10,423 nt of DNA from assembly GCA_020047875.1 (NCBI GenBank), contig JAIFNE010000100.1:1-10423 (forward strand). Direction: 5' to 3'. The notes under the pieces are model-generated. The model did no database searches and was not told the DNA's origin. It saw nothing but the letters and a program-made list of their open reading frames with translations. Made by a program: the position numbers and the translations under genes. Positions 1-6,939 of the stretch are shown here, piece by piece; the stretch's first letter is position 1, and every line of letters starts with the position of its first letter. This stretch comes from Hydrogenophaga sp. GTDB taxonomy: Bacteria; Pseudomonadota; Gammaproteobacteria; Burkholderiales; Burkholderiaceae_C.

Positions 1-807
1 CCCGCTGGCCAGCGGTGTGCTGCCGCTGTGCTTTGGTGCTGCCACCAAGTTCAGCCAATTGCACCTTGACGCCAACAAGACCTACGAGACCTTGATCCGC
101 CTGGGCCTGACAACCAGCACCGCAGACGCCGAGGGTGACGTGCTGCAGACCCGCGCTGTGACCTGCACCGCCGGCCAGGTGGTGGAGGTGCTGGACCGCT
201 TCATGGGCGAGATCGCACAGACGCCGCCCATGCACAGCGCGCTCAAAAAAGACGGCAAGCCGCTCTACGAATACGCCCGCGCCGGCCACACGGTGGAGCG
301 CGAAGCGCGCCGGGTCACGAGCTCGACGGCGACGCGCCCAGCCTGCGCCTGCGCGTGCGCTGCAGCAAAGGCACCTACATCCGCACCCTCGGTGAAGACA
401 TCGGGAATGCGCTGGGCTGCGGTGGGCATCTCACGCTGCTGCGGCGGGTCGCCACCGGCGCCTTCACCGTCGACCAGTGTCTGACACTGGCCGCGCTGGA
501 AGCCATGGGCGAGGCCGAGCGCCTCAGCCATGTGTTGCCGGTGCCCTCGCTGCTGCCAGATCACACCCCGGTCACACTTGACGAAGACAATGCCGCACGC
601 TTCCTGAGCGGCGTGCGCCGCCGCGGCGCCTGGCCCAACCAGGCCCAGGTGGCGGTGTTTGGCCCCATGCCTGGCGCGGTGCCTACCACCACGACCACCC
701 TGCTCGGCAGTGCCCACACCGCCGGCGGTGAACTCATCCCGGGGCGTCTGCTGAGCCCCATCGAAATACAGCAAATCCTGGAAACCGAATCGGAACTCAC
801 ACCATGA
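1..807 (+). pseudogene. truB: tRNA pseudouridine-55 synthase TruB, 5'-partial and frameshifted
   Basis: TruB converts U55 in the T-loop of tRNAs to pseudouridine. The window opens inside the catalytic motif: base 1 would be the last base of the catalytic Asp codon, followed by PLASGVLPLCFGAATKFSQ. The first segment (frame of base 2) holds KTYETL and the QTPPMHSALKKDGKPLYEYAR motif, then loses homology after VEREARRVT at about 319. The second segment, in the frame of base 1, resumes at ELDGD (319) with RCSKGTYIRTLGEDIG and the C-terminal domain, ending LSPIEIQQILET, and stops at 805-807. Read straight through, the first frame ends at 482-484. A loss of 7 bases between two CACG repeats would explain the shift (inference). 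About 50 N-terminal residues lie outside the window. The last four bases overlap the typA start (ATGA). Family identity is near certain; whether the break is biological or an assembly error cannot be told here. Confidence 0.9.
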
Positions 808-2627
808 GCAAACAAATCCGCAACATCGCCATCATTGCCCACGTGGACCACGGCAAGACCACCATGGTCGACCAACTGCTGCGGCAGTCGGGCACCTTTG
901 CCGAGCACGAGAAGATCGTGGACACCGTGATGGACAACAACGCGATCGAAAAGGAGCGCGGCATCACGATTCTGGCCAAGAACTGCGCCGTGACCTGGAA
1001 GGGCACCCACATCAACATCGTCGACACCCCCGGCCACGCCGATTTCGGTGGCGAGGTGGAGCGCGCCCTGTCCATGGTGGACAGCGTGGTGCTGCTGATC
1101 GATGCCCAGGAAGGCCCGATGCCGCAGACCCGTTTTGTGACCAAGAAAGCGCTGGCGCTGGGCCTGCGCCCGATTCTGGTGGTGAACAAGGTGGACAAGC
1201 CTGGCGCTCGGCCCGATTTCGTGGTCAACGCCGCTTTCGACCTGTTCGACAAACTCGGCGCCACCGACGAGCAGTTGGACTTCCCCATCGTCTACGCGTC
1301 CGGTATCAACGGCTGGACCTCGATGACCGAGGGCGCCCCCGGTGAGCAGTGGGGCCCCGACATGTCGGCGCTGTTCGACACCATCCTCAGCCACGTGCCG
1401 GCGCAGACCGGTGATCCGGCCGCCCCGTTGCAGCTGCAGATTTCCGCGCTGGACTTCTCCAGCTTCGTCGGCCGCATCGGCGTCGGCCGCATCAGTGCCG
1501 GCACCATCCGGCCGCAGATGGATGTGATGGTCATGGAAGGGCCTGACGGCAAGGCCATCAAGGGCCGTATCAACCAGGTGCTGACCTTCCAGGGCCTGGA
1601 GCGGGTTCAGGTGAGCGAGGCGGGCCCTGGCGACATCGTGCTGATCAACGGCATTGCCGACATCGGTATCGGTGTGACCGTGACCGATGCGCAGAACCCC
1701 ATGCCACTGCCCATGCTCAAGGTGGACGAGCCCACGCTGACCATGAACTTCTGCGTCAACACCAGCCCGCTGGCCGGGCGTGAGGGCAAGTTCGTCACCA
1801 GCCGCCAGATCTGGGACCGGCTGCAGAAAGAGTTGCAGCACAACGTGGCGCTGCGGGTGAACGAGACCGACGAAGAGGGCGTGTTTGAAGTGATGGGCCG
1901 TGGTGAACTGCACCTGACCATCCTGCTGGAAAACATGCGCCGCGAAGGCTATGAGCTGGCGGTGTCCAAGCCGCGCGTGGTGTTCAAGACGGTCGATGGC
2001 GAGAAACACGAGCCGATCGAGCTGGTGACCGCCGACATCGAAGAAACCCACCAAGGCGGTGTGATGCAGGCGCTGGGCGAGCGCAAGGGCGAGCTGGTGA
2101 ACATGGAGCCCGATGGTCGCGGCCGGGTGCGCCTGGAGTACCGCATTCCAGCCCGGGGCCTGATTGGTTTCACCAACGAATTCCTCAACCTGACCCGCGG
2201 CTCGGGCCTGATCAGCAACATCTTCGACAGCTACGAACCGCACAAGGGCGAGATCGGCAGCCGCAAGAATGGCGTGCTGATTTCGATGGACGACGGCGAG
2301 ATCTTCACCTACGCCCTGGGCAAACTCGACGACCGCGGCCGCATGTTCGTGCGCGCCAACGACCCGGTTTACGAAGGCATGATCGTCGGCATTCACAGCC
2401 GCGACAACGATCTGGTGGTCAACGCCACCCGCACCAAGCAGCTGACCAACTTCCGCGTTAGCGGCAAGGAAGATGCCGTCAAAATCACGCCGCCGATCGA
2501 CCTCACGCTGGAATACGGCGTCGAATTCATTGAAGACGACGAGCTGGTCGAAATCACCCCCAAAAGCGTGCGCCTGCGCAAGCGCTATCTGAAAGAGCAC
2601 GAGCGCAAGCGCGCCTCGCGCGACTGA
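804..2627 (+). CDS. typA: Translational GTPase TypA/BipA
   Basis: This is a ribosome-associated GTPase of the EF-G/LepA group, known for roles in 50S subunit assembly and in growth at low temperature or under stress. At 607 residues it has normal family length. The GTPase motifs are intact: AHVDHGKT at 12-19, RGIT at 52-55, DTPGH at 74-78 (H78 being the catalytic histidine), NKVD at 128-131, and the YASG loop around 164-167. An EF-Tu-like barrel follows (about 205-300), then EF-G-like domains III and V (about 305-480; GRGELHL at 365-371) and the TypA-specific C-terminal domain (about 480-607) ending in a basic tail. The start overlaps the truB stop as ATGA and has no clear Shine-Dalgarno, so translation probably depended on coupling to truB. 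The upstream frameshift may therefore reduce it (inference). The neighbourhood matches the common Burkholderiales order with truB. Confidence 0.98.
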   Translation: MSKQIRNIAIIAHVDHGKTTMVDQLLRQSGTFAEHEKIVDTVMDNNAIEKERGITILAKNCAVTWKGTHINIVDTPGHADFGGEVERALSMVDSVVLLIDAQEGPMPQTRFVTKKALALGLRPILVVNKVDKPGARPDFVVNAAFDLFDKLGATDEQLDFPIVYASGINGWTSMTEGAPGEQWGPDMSALFDTILSHVPAQTGDPAAPLQLQISALDFSSFVGRIGVGRISAGTIRPQMDVMVMEGPDGKAIKGRINQVLTFQGLERVQVSEAGPGDIVLINGIADIGIGVTVTDAQNPMPLPMLKVDEPTLTMNFCVNTSPLAGREGKFVTSRQIWDRLQKELQHNVALRVNETDEEGVFEVMGRGELHLTILLENMRREGYELAVSKPRVVFKTVDGEKHEPIELVTADIEETHQGGVMQALGERKGELVNMEPDGRGRVRLEYRIPARGLIGFTNEFLNLTRGSGLISNIFDSYEPHKGEIGSRKNGVLISMDDGEIFTYALGKLDDRGRMFVRANDPVYEGMIVGIHSRDNDLVVNATRTKQLTNFRVSGKEDAVKITPPIDLTLEYGVEFIEDDELVEITPKSVRLRKRYLKEHERKRASRD

Positions 2628-2691
2628 AGCGCCACGAAGGCGTCCAACCGCGGCCTCGCGCTCTTGCTGTTGCCTGGCGATCAGATCATCC

Positions 2692-3750
2692 ATGAACCAA
2701 CGCCAACCGTTGAGCCACACACAGGCGGTGGCGATGATGGTCGTGGCCGCGTTTCTGTGGTCGATCGCGGGTGTGGTGTCCCGTCAGCTCGAGGCGGCCG
2801 AGCGCTTTGAGGTCACTTTCTGGCGCAGCGCGTTCAACGTGGCGTCGCTGCTGCTGATCCTGCCCCTGTGGCGGGCAGCCAGCCGGCGGGCCGAGCGGGC
2901 GATGAGCCACCCGGAGCCATTGGCGCAGCGCTCGCCGGTGGCCGGCTTTGTGCACCGGCACTGGGGCTTGCTGCCCGAATCGCCCGCGTTCTGGGTATCG
3001 GGCCTGTGCTGGAGCGTGATGTTCACCGCCTTCATGGTGGCTTTGAGCTTCACCAGCGTGGCCAACGTGTTGATCATCATGGCCATCGGGCCCTTGCTGA
3101 CCGCGGTGCTGTCGCGGGTGGTCACCCGCCAGCCGATGGCCTGGCGGGTGTGGGTAACCATCGTGGTGGCCGGCGCTGGCATGGCCTACATGTACGGCGG
3201 GCAGATGCTGGCCCTGATCGGTAACGACAGTACCCAGGCGCGCGATTTGTTGCTGGGCTCGCTGATCGCCCTCTGCGTGCCTGCTGCTGCCGCCGTCAAC
3301 TGGACGGTGGTGCAACGCAGCCAGAGCCACGGCCAGCAGATCGACCTGGTGCCCTCGGTCTTGCTGGGCGCGGTGATTTCTGCAGTTGCCACGCTGCCGC
3401 TGGCCACGCCGTTTGTTGCTACCGGGAGCGACATCGCCTGGCTGGCCGTGCTGGGCTTGTTCCAGCTGGCCATTCCCTGCGTGATGGCCGTCACGGCTGC
3501 GCGGGTGCTGAAAGCCCCCGAGGTCTCCCTGCTGGCCTTGCTGGAGGTGGTTTTTGGCATTTTGTGGCCTTGGCTGTGGGCCAATGAAGCCCTGGGGTCC
3601 GAGGTGCTGGCAGGCGGCAGCGTGGTGCTCGGCGCGCTTGTCATCAACGAACTGCTGGGCTGGCGATCCCGCGCCAGCGCGCCCCGTATTCAGGTGTTTG
3701 AAGCGGCTGCTGCCGTCCCTGAACCACCGTTCTCCAAGGAGTCTTCATGA
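2692..3750 (+). CDS. EamA/DMT-superfamily transporter
   Basis: This is an integral inner-membrane protein of 352 residues in the drug/metabolite transporter superfamily, whose members export or import small metabolites. The substrate cannot be read from sequence. The N-terminus carries the typical first helix of an EamA domain (VVAAFLWSIAGVVSRQL, about 17-33) followed by FEVTFWRSAFN, and about ten hydrophobic segments can be seen in two halves. The second half begins near DLLLGSLIALCVP and ends with VVFGILWPWLWANEALG and a last helix before a polar tail. A hydrophilic insertion of roughly 35 residues (about 63-98) between helices 2 and 3 is longer than usual. No strong Shine-Dalgarno precedes the ATG at 2692; the tandem ATGs at codons 15-16 fall too close to the first helix to be preferred. 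The stop overlaps the next start (ATGA), so the two genes are probably one operon. Confidence 0.93.
   Translation: MNQRQPLSHTQAVAMMVVAAFLWSIAGVVSRQLEAAERFEVTFWRSAFNVASLLLILPLWRAASRRAERAMSHPEPLAQRSPVAGFVHRHWGLLPESPAFWVSGLCWSVMFTAFMVALSFTSVANVLIIMAIGPLLTAVLSRVVTRQPMAWRVWVTIVVAGAGMAYMYGGQMLALIGNDSTQARDLLLGSLIALCVPAAAAVNWTVVQRSQSHGQQIDLVPSVLLGAVISAVATLPLATPFVATGSDIAWLAVLGLFQLAIPCVMAVTAARVLKAPEVSLLALLEVVFGILWPWLWANEALGSEVLAGGSVVLGALVINELLGWRSRASAPRIQVFEAAAAVPEPPFSKESS
3736..3741 (+). promoter_or_regulatory. Ribosome binding site of the hydrolase-like gene
   Basis: AAGGAG sits five bases before the ATG at 3747, inside the end of the transporter gene. It fixes the start of the downstream gene at the ATGA overlap and supports independent initiation as well as coupling. 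Confidence 0.75.
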
Positions 3751-4865
3751 CAAACCACGTTCCCGCCGTCGAGCCGTTTGTGACCGCCGAGATCCGAGGG
3801 CGTGTGGGCTGCCTCACGCTTAACCGGCCCCAGGCGCTCAATGCCTTGTCTCTGGCCATGATTCGCCGCCTCAGCGAGACCCTGCTCGCCTGGCGAGACA
3901 ACCCGGTGGTGCTGGCTGTGGCCCTGCGCGGCATGGGCAAAGACGGCCCGTTCGGCGCCTTCTGTGCCGGTGGCGACATCCGCTTTTTCCACCAGGCAGC
4001 GCTGGCTGATGACCCGGCGCTGGATGCCTTCTTCACCGAGGAATACCGCCTCGACCACCTCATCCACACCTACGCCAAGCCCTGCATCGCGTTCATGGAC
4101 GGCATCGTCATGGGCGGCGGCATGGGCATCAGCCAGGGCGCCAGCCTGCGCGTGGTGACCGAGCGCAGCAAGGTGGCCATGCCCGAGACCGCTATCGGCC
4201 TGTTTCCCGATGTCGGTGGCGGCTATTTTCTGAGCCGCTTGCCGGGTCACCTCGGCGATTATCTGGCGCTCACCGGGCGCGTGCTCACCGGCGCCGAGGC
4301 GCTTGCGATCGGGCTGGCCGATGCCTACATTGAAAGCGCGCGCTTGCCGGGTTTGTGGGAGAGCCTGGGGCAGACGCCGTTCGAGAGCGGCGAAGCAGTG
4401 CAGCGTTGGTGCGAAAGTCATGCGCAAAAGCACCCGCCCCGCGCCGACGCCTTCGGTGCAGCCGAACGCCAGCGCATCGATGCGGTGTTCGCCTTGGGCA
4501 GTGTGCAAGCCATGGTGGCGGCGCTGGAAGCGGCGGGTGATGACTGGTCGGCCAGCACAGCGACCGCTTTGCGCCAGCGCTCGCCTCTGATGTTGCACGT
4601 GGCGCTGGAGCAGATTCGCCGCGCGCGCGGCCTTGGCCTCGCCGACGACCTGCGCATGGAGCGCGATCTGGTGCAGCGTTGTTTCCACCTGCGTCCCGGT
4701 GCCGCGAGCGAAACCGTGGAGGGCATTCGGGCCCTGGCGATCGACAAAGACCACGCCCCGCGCTGGCAGCCGGCAGCCATCGAGCAGGTCACGCCAGACC
4801 AGGTGGCCGCGTTTTTCGTGAGCCCCTGGAGCACCGACCTGCATCCGCTGCGCGAGCTCACCTGA
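3747..4865 (+). CDS. Enoyl-CoA hydratase/isomerase family, 3-hydroxyisobutyryl-CoA hydrolase-like
   Basis: This is a crotonase-fold protein of 372 residues, longer than a simple enoyl-CoA hydratase (about 260) and in the range of 3-hydroxyisobutyryl-CoA hydrolases, the valine-degradation enzymes that release 3-hydroxyisobutyrate from its CoA ester. Visible marks are FCAGGD at 72-77 and GGGMG at 123-127 (oxyanion-hole region), and the HIBCH-type motif PETAIGLFPDVGGGYFL at 146-162, with the expected acidic residues E147 and D155. The C-terminal part has ERDLVQRCF (about 303-311) and EGIRALAIDKD, typical of this subfamily. A good Shine-Dalgarno (AAGGAG, 3736-3741) lies five bases before the ATG, which overlaps the transporter stop. 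The usual valine-pathway neighbours (acyl-CoA dehydrogenase, mmsA, mmsB) are not in the window, so the exact acyl-CoA substrate is uncertain. Family assignment is firm; specific activity is moderately supported. Confidence 0.92.
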   Translation: MTNHVPAVEPFVTAEIRGRVGCLTLNRPQALNALSLAMIRRLSETLLAWRDNPVVLAVALRGMGKDGPFGAFCAGGDIRFFHQAALADDPALDAFFTEEYRLDHLIHTYAKPCIAFMDGIVMGGGMGISQGASLRVVTERSKVAMPETAIGLFPDVGGGYFLSRLPGHLGDYLALTGRVLTGAEALAIGLADAYIESARLPGLWESLGQTPFESGEAVQRWCESHAQKHPPRADAFGAAERQRIDAVFALGSVQAMVAALEAAGDDWSASTATALRQRSPLMLHVALEQIRRARGLGLADDLRMERDLVQRCFHLRPGAASETVEGIRALAIDKDHAPRWQPAAIEQVTPDQVAAFFVSPWSTDLHPLRELT

Positions 4866-4868
4866 GGT

Positions 4869-4892
4869 CGCGGGCCACCCGCGGGCGCGGGT
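4869..4892. terminator. Overlapping GC-rich hairpins between convergent genes (possible terminator)
   Basis: Just after the stop at 4865 two mutually exclusive inverted repeats are seen. CGCGGG (4869-4874) pairs with CCCGCG (4878-4883) over a 3-base loop. ACCCGCG (4877-4883) pairs with CGCGGGT (4886-4892) over 2 bases. The next gene is convergent, so a terminator is expected here, but no T-tract follows on either strand. It is therefore not a canonical intrinsic terminator. It could stall polymerase or protect the mRNA 3' end. Confidence 0.4.
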
Positions 4893-5019
4893 GAACGGTG
4901 CGGGTCAGCCGCATGCGGCCCAGTCCGTATGGACCGGTTGCGTACGTCTTGCTTATCGAGTGGGCAGACGTTGCATACCGTTCTCGCCGGTAGTCGGCCC
5001 CGTGCTGCGCCCTGCGTGC

Positions 5020-5544
5020 TCAGTGTCCCCTGGCCATGAGGCGGTCGGCGCGCGCGGCCTGCAACACACCGGGCAAGTTCCTGTGCATCACCACAGCGGG
5101 ATGCTCGCCATTGAGCCAGTGGTTGGCCGATACAAACCACAGTGCCAACTCGACGTCGTTGAAGACGCCGTGAAGCTCCGCCAGCACCGGTGCCATGCTG
5201 GACTTGGGTGTGGATGACGCCAGATCGAACTGAAACATCGGCAGCATGCAACCCCGAGGGCCCATGACTGTCACCACGGCCTTCGAGACGATCCAGCGCG
5301 CCACCAGTGAGATCGTCTGCGAACTGGAGACATCGCCTGCCTGGGACGCCGCGTCGGCGAGTCGCTGCGCCAGCGTGTCTCCACTGATCATGCCCCCCGA
5401 GTCGGCAAACGCGGCAGAGGTGTACAGCCATTGGAGAGACGACGGCACGTTGTTGCAGGCGAACATCTTCTGCGCCGGTGTGTCTCGAAACCAGGGGCTT
5501 GGGTCATTGACGTGCAGGGCAGGTGTTTGGCGACTTGGTGTCAT
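5020..5544 (-). CDS. DUF2384-like (MbcA/ParS/Xre antitoxin-type) protein, orphan
   Basis: Read on the minus strand this gives 174 residues. I take the start at 5544 (MTPSRQTPALHVND) because the reading upstream of it, back to an ATG at 5697, is low-complexity and Arg/Pro-rich like translated non-coding DNA; a weak GGA lies about 9 bases before 5544. The middle contains SLVARWIVSKAVVTV (79-93) and LPMFQFD (101-107). The C-terminal half has ELHGVFNDVELALWF (123-137), NHWLNG (141-146) and VLQAARADR (160-168). That arrangement, a helical region with W..N.WL.G..P and a terminal VL.AARAD helix, resembles the toxin-binding C-terminal domain of MbcA/ParS/Xre-type antitoxins as found in Burkholderiales proteins. 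No RES-domain or other toxin gene is adjacent: the neighbours are csbD and a convergent hydrolase gene. It may be an orphan regulator or another function. Coding status is likely; the family call is tentative. Confidence 0.65.
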   Translation of the reverse strand: MTPSRQTPALHVNDPSPWFRDTPAQKMFACNNVPSSLQWLYTSAAFADSGGMISGDTLAQRLADAASQAGDVSSSQTISLVARWIVSKAVVTVMGPRGCMLPMFQFDLASSTPKSSMAPVLAELHGVFNDVELALWFVSANHWLNGEHPAVVMHRNLPGVLQAARADRLMARGH

Positions 5545-5673
5545 GACAGCATTCCAAAAAGGGGTCGGAACTGGGTCGGGCGCAACCCGCGGCGTATGCG
5601 CCCAGCGCCTGTGATACCGCTCTGTGCCAGATCGGCGCGCCTCCGTCAGAGGCCAGCCGATGTGGTCTCGAGA

Positions 5674-5698
5674 GATGCGCACCAAAGGTGCACGCATC
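5674..5698. terminator. Imperfect hairpin downstream of csbD
   Basis: GATGCG (5674-5679) and CACC (5680-5683) pair with GGTG (5687-5690) and CGCATC (5693-5698), leaving an AAA loop and a 2-base bulge. It lies 39 bases beyond the csbD stop on the minus strand, in the 192-bp gap before the DUF2384-like gene. No T-run follows on the minus strand; instead the palindrome TCTCGAGA (5666-5673) abuts it. It may be an attenuating or 3'-end structure. Confidence 0.35.
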
Positions 5699-5736
5699 GG
5701 GTATTCGGCAAATCAACTTCTCACCTGCATCGGCAA

Positions 5737-5922
5737 TCAGAGCTTCTCGATGGCATCCGTGGCGAGCTTCTTCGCGTCACCGACCACCTGCTGGGCCTTG
5801 CCTTGCGCTTCCCGAAGGTGACCCTTGGCCTGTTGTTCCTTGTTGCCCACAACCTTGCCAGCTTGCGACTGCACCTTGCCTGCCAGTTCTTTGACAGTGC
5901 CCTTGACTTGATCTTTGTTCAT
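5737..5922 (-). CDS. CsbD family stress protein
   Basis: This is a small hydrophilic protein of 61 residues, the normal CsbD length. It shows the family pattern MNKDQVKGTVKELAGKVQ at the N-terminus, and the KG..K...GK spacing recurs later (KGHLREAQGKAQQVVGDAKK). CsbD proteins are abundant general-stress proteins, first known as sigma-B-dependent in Bacillus; their biochemical role is not established. No signal peptide or membrane segment is present, so it should be cytosolic. The start at 5922 is chosen because a good Shine-Dalgarno (AGGAG) stands five bases before it; a longer in-frame reading would begin at 5970 and would put that site inside the gene. The gene diverges from the + strand genes to its right and is likely stress-induced by analogy. 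I could not identify a convincing promoter. Confidence 0.92.
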   Translation of the reverse strand: MNKDQVKGTVKELAGKVQSQAGKVVGNKEQQAKGHLREAQGKAQQVVGDAKKLATDAIEKL

Positions 5923-6223
5923 AAAAACTCCTGATGGATGGTTGAAAAGACTGGGCGGCCAACTGGCCACCCAACAACGAAGTTAACGCTGCTGCCAGCC
6001 CACGTCTGTGCGCTGGCGCACCAGGCCGGCCACTTGCCTGTTTCCGGATTCAGGGGAGGACTGCCCGGATGCGCCCCAAGCCTGCAGAGCCTTTGTCTGA
6101 CAACGCACAGACGGCGCCCGCGCAACCATCGAAAGTCCATCTCGACCTCGGATGCTGTTTGACGCGTTTGAGGAGCCCCGCAACCTGGGCAGTGCTTTGC
6201 CGCAACCCCCTCAACGGATCCTT
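5923..6223. other. Divergent intergenic region between csbD and the SDR gene
   Basis: This 301-bp stretch has no convincing gene. It must hold the csbD promoter and perhaps that of the SDR gene and the stress genes beyond it, though I see no clear -35/-10 pair. Two structures stand out: a short operator-like palindrome GGCCA-AC-TGGCC (5957-5968), about 35-45 bases upstream of the csbD start, and a perfect 10-base inverted repeat CGTCTGTGCG (6003-6012) / CGCACAGACG (6104-6113) with about 91 bases between. Either may be chance. Confidence 0.5.
5928..5932 (-). promoter_or_regulatory. Ribosome binding site deciding the csbD start
   Basis: On the minus strand AGGAG is followed by TTTTT and then ATG at 5922. 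This spacing is ideal and selects the 61-residue product over the longer in-frame reading. Confidence 0.8.
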
Positions 6224-6915
6224 ATGCTGAAAAACAAAGTGGTGTTGGTCACCGGTGCTGCCTCGGGCATCGGGCGAGCCATTGCGCTCGTCGCCGCGCG
6301 CGAAGGTGCGCGTCTCGTCTTGTCCGATGTCGATGCCCACGCGGGGCAGGAGACCCTGAAGCAGATACGCGCCTTGGGCGCAGAGGTGCTGTTGCCCACT
6401 TCGGTCAACTTGACGTTGCTTGCAACAACGCCGGCATCGGTGGCGCCAGCGCACTGCTCGCTGATTACCCGCTCGATGCCTGGGCGCAGGTGATCAACAT
6501 CAATCTCTCGGGTGTGTTCTTCGGCATGAAGGCACAGATCCCCGCCATGCTGCTGCATGGGGGTGGCGCCATCGTCAACACCGCGTCCATCCTGGGCGCG
6601 GTGGGCATGGCCACTGCCCCTGCTTACACCGCAGCCAAACACGGCGTGGTCGGCCTCACAAAGGCCGCTGCCATCGCCTACAGCGCCCAGGGCATTCGCA
6701 TCAATGCGGTTGGTCCGGGCTTCATTCACACGCCCATGATCAGCGCGCTGGAGGAAGACGCCGGCCTCAAAGCCGGCTTGATCGCGGCCCACCCGATGGG
6801 CCGGCTCGGTCGGCCCGAGGAGGTGGCCGAGCTGGTGGTCTGGCTGGCCTCCAGCCGGGCCTCTTTCGTGACCGGCTCTTTTTGCCCCATCGACGGGGGC
6901 TACCTCGCCCGCTGA
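6224..6915 (+). pseudogene. SDR family oxidoreductase, frameshifted by an internal deletion
   Basis: This is a classical short-chain dehydrogenase, an NAD(P)-dependent oxidoreductase whose substrate cannot be deduced. The first frame (from 6224) gives MLKNKVVLVTGAASGIGRAI with the cofactor motif TGAASGIG (residues 10-17) and runs as SDR to about 6397 (GAEVLLP). Homology then resumes one frame over at about 6400 with FGQLDVACNNAGIGG (NNAG at 6424-6435), the catalytic Ser at 6586, YTAAK with Tyr at 6625 and Lys at 6637, and the end IDGGYLAR. The two pieces add up to about 229 residues, against roughly 245-250 for the family. The segment joining PTDVS to FG.LDV, about 17 residues, is missing. 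The first frame itself stops at 6491-6493. All catalytic residues survive, but on separate frames, so no active enzyme is expected. The start at 6224 is chosen because upstream residues are not SDR-like. An assembly error remains possible. Confidence 0.87.
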
Positions 6916-6929
6916 GTCCCTTTTTTACT

Positions 6930-6933
6930 GGAG
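6930..6933 (+). promoter_or_regulatory. Ribosome binding site of the two-BON lipoprotein gene
   Basis: GGAG stands six bases before the ATG at 6940, in the 24-bp gap after the SDR stop. It supports that start, which also gives a complete lipoprotein signal peptide. Confidence 0.7.
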
Positions 6934-6939
6934 AACTTC

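Noticed and set aside
561..2720. Long minus-strand open frame (719 codons) opposite typA
   Set aside because: It is antisense to a fully conserved TypA, has a His/Val/Leu/Ala-rich composition typical of shadow frames in GC-rich genes, and no recognisable domain.
3690..4844. Minus-strand open frame (384 codons) opposite the hydrolase-like gene
   Set aside because: The + strand has a clear crotonase with motifs and ribosome binding site; the antisense product is Arg/Ala/His-rich with no family pattern.
4418..5431. Minus-strand open frame (337 codons) spanning the hydrolase 3' end and the DUF2384-like gene
   Set aside because: It overlaps two better supported genes in other frames and reads as Arg-rich low-complexity sequence.
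5545..5697. N-terminal extension of the DUF2384-like gene to an ATG at 5697
   Set aside because: The added 51 residues look like translated non-coding DNA, and the 5544 start has at least a weak ribosome binding site.
6152..6223. Upstream start for the SDR gene at 6152
   Set aside because: The 24 added residues are not SDR-like; family N-termini begin near MLKNKVVLVTGA.
6897..6926. Possible intrinsic terminator after the SDR gene (GGGC/GCCC stem and a T6 run)
   Set aside because: The stem is only four pairs, lies inside the coding sequence and is 10 bases away from the T-run.
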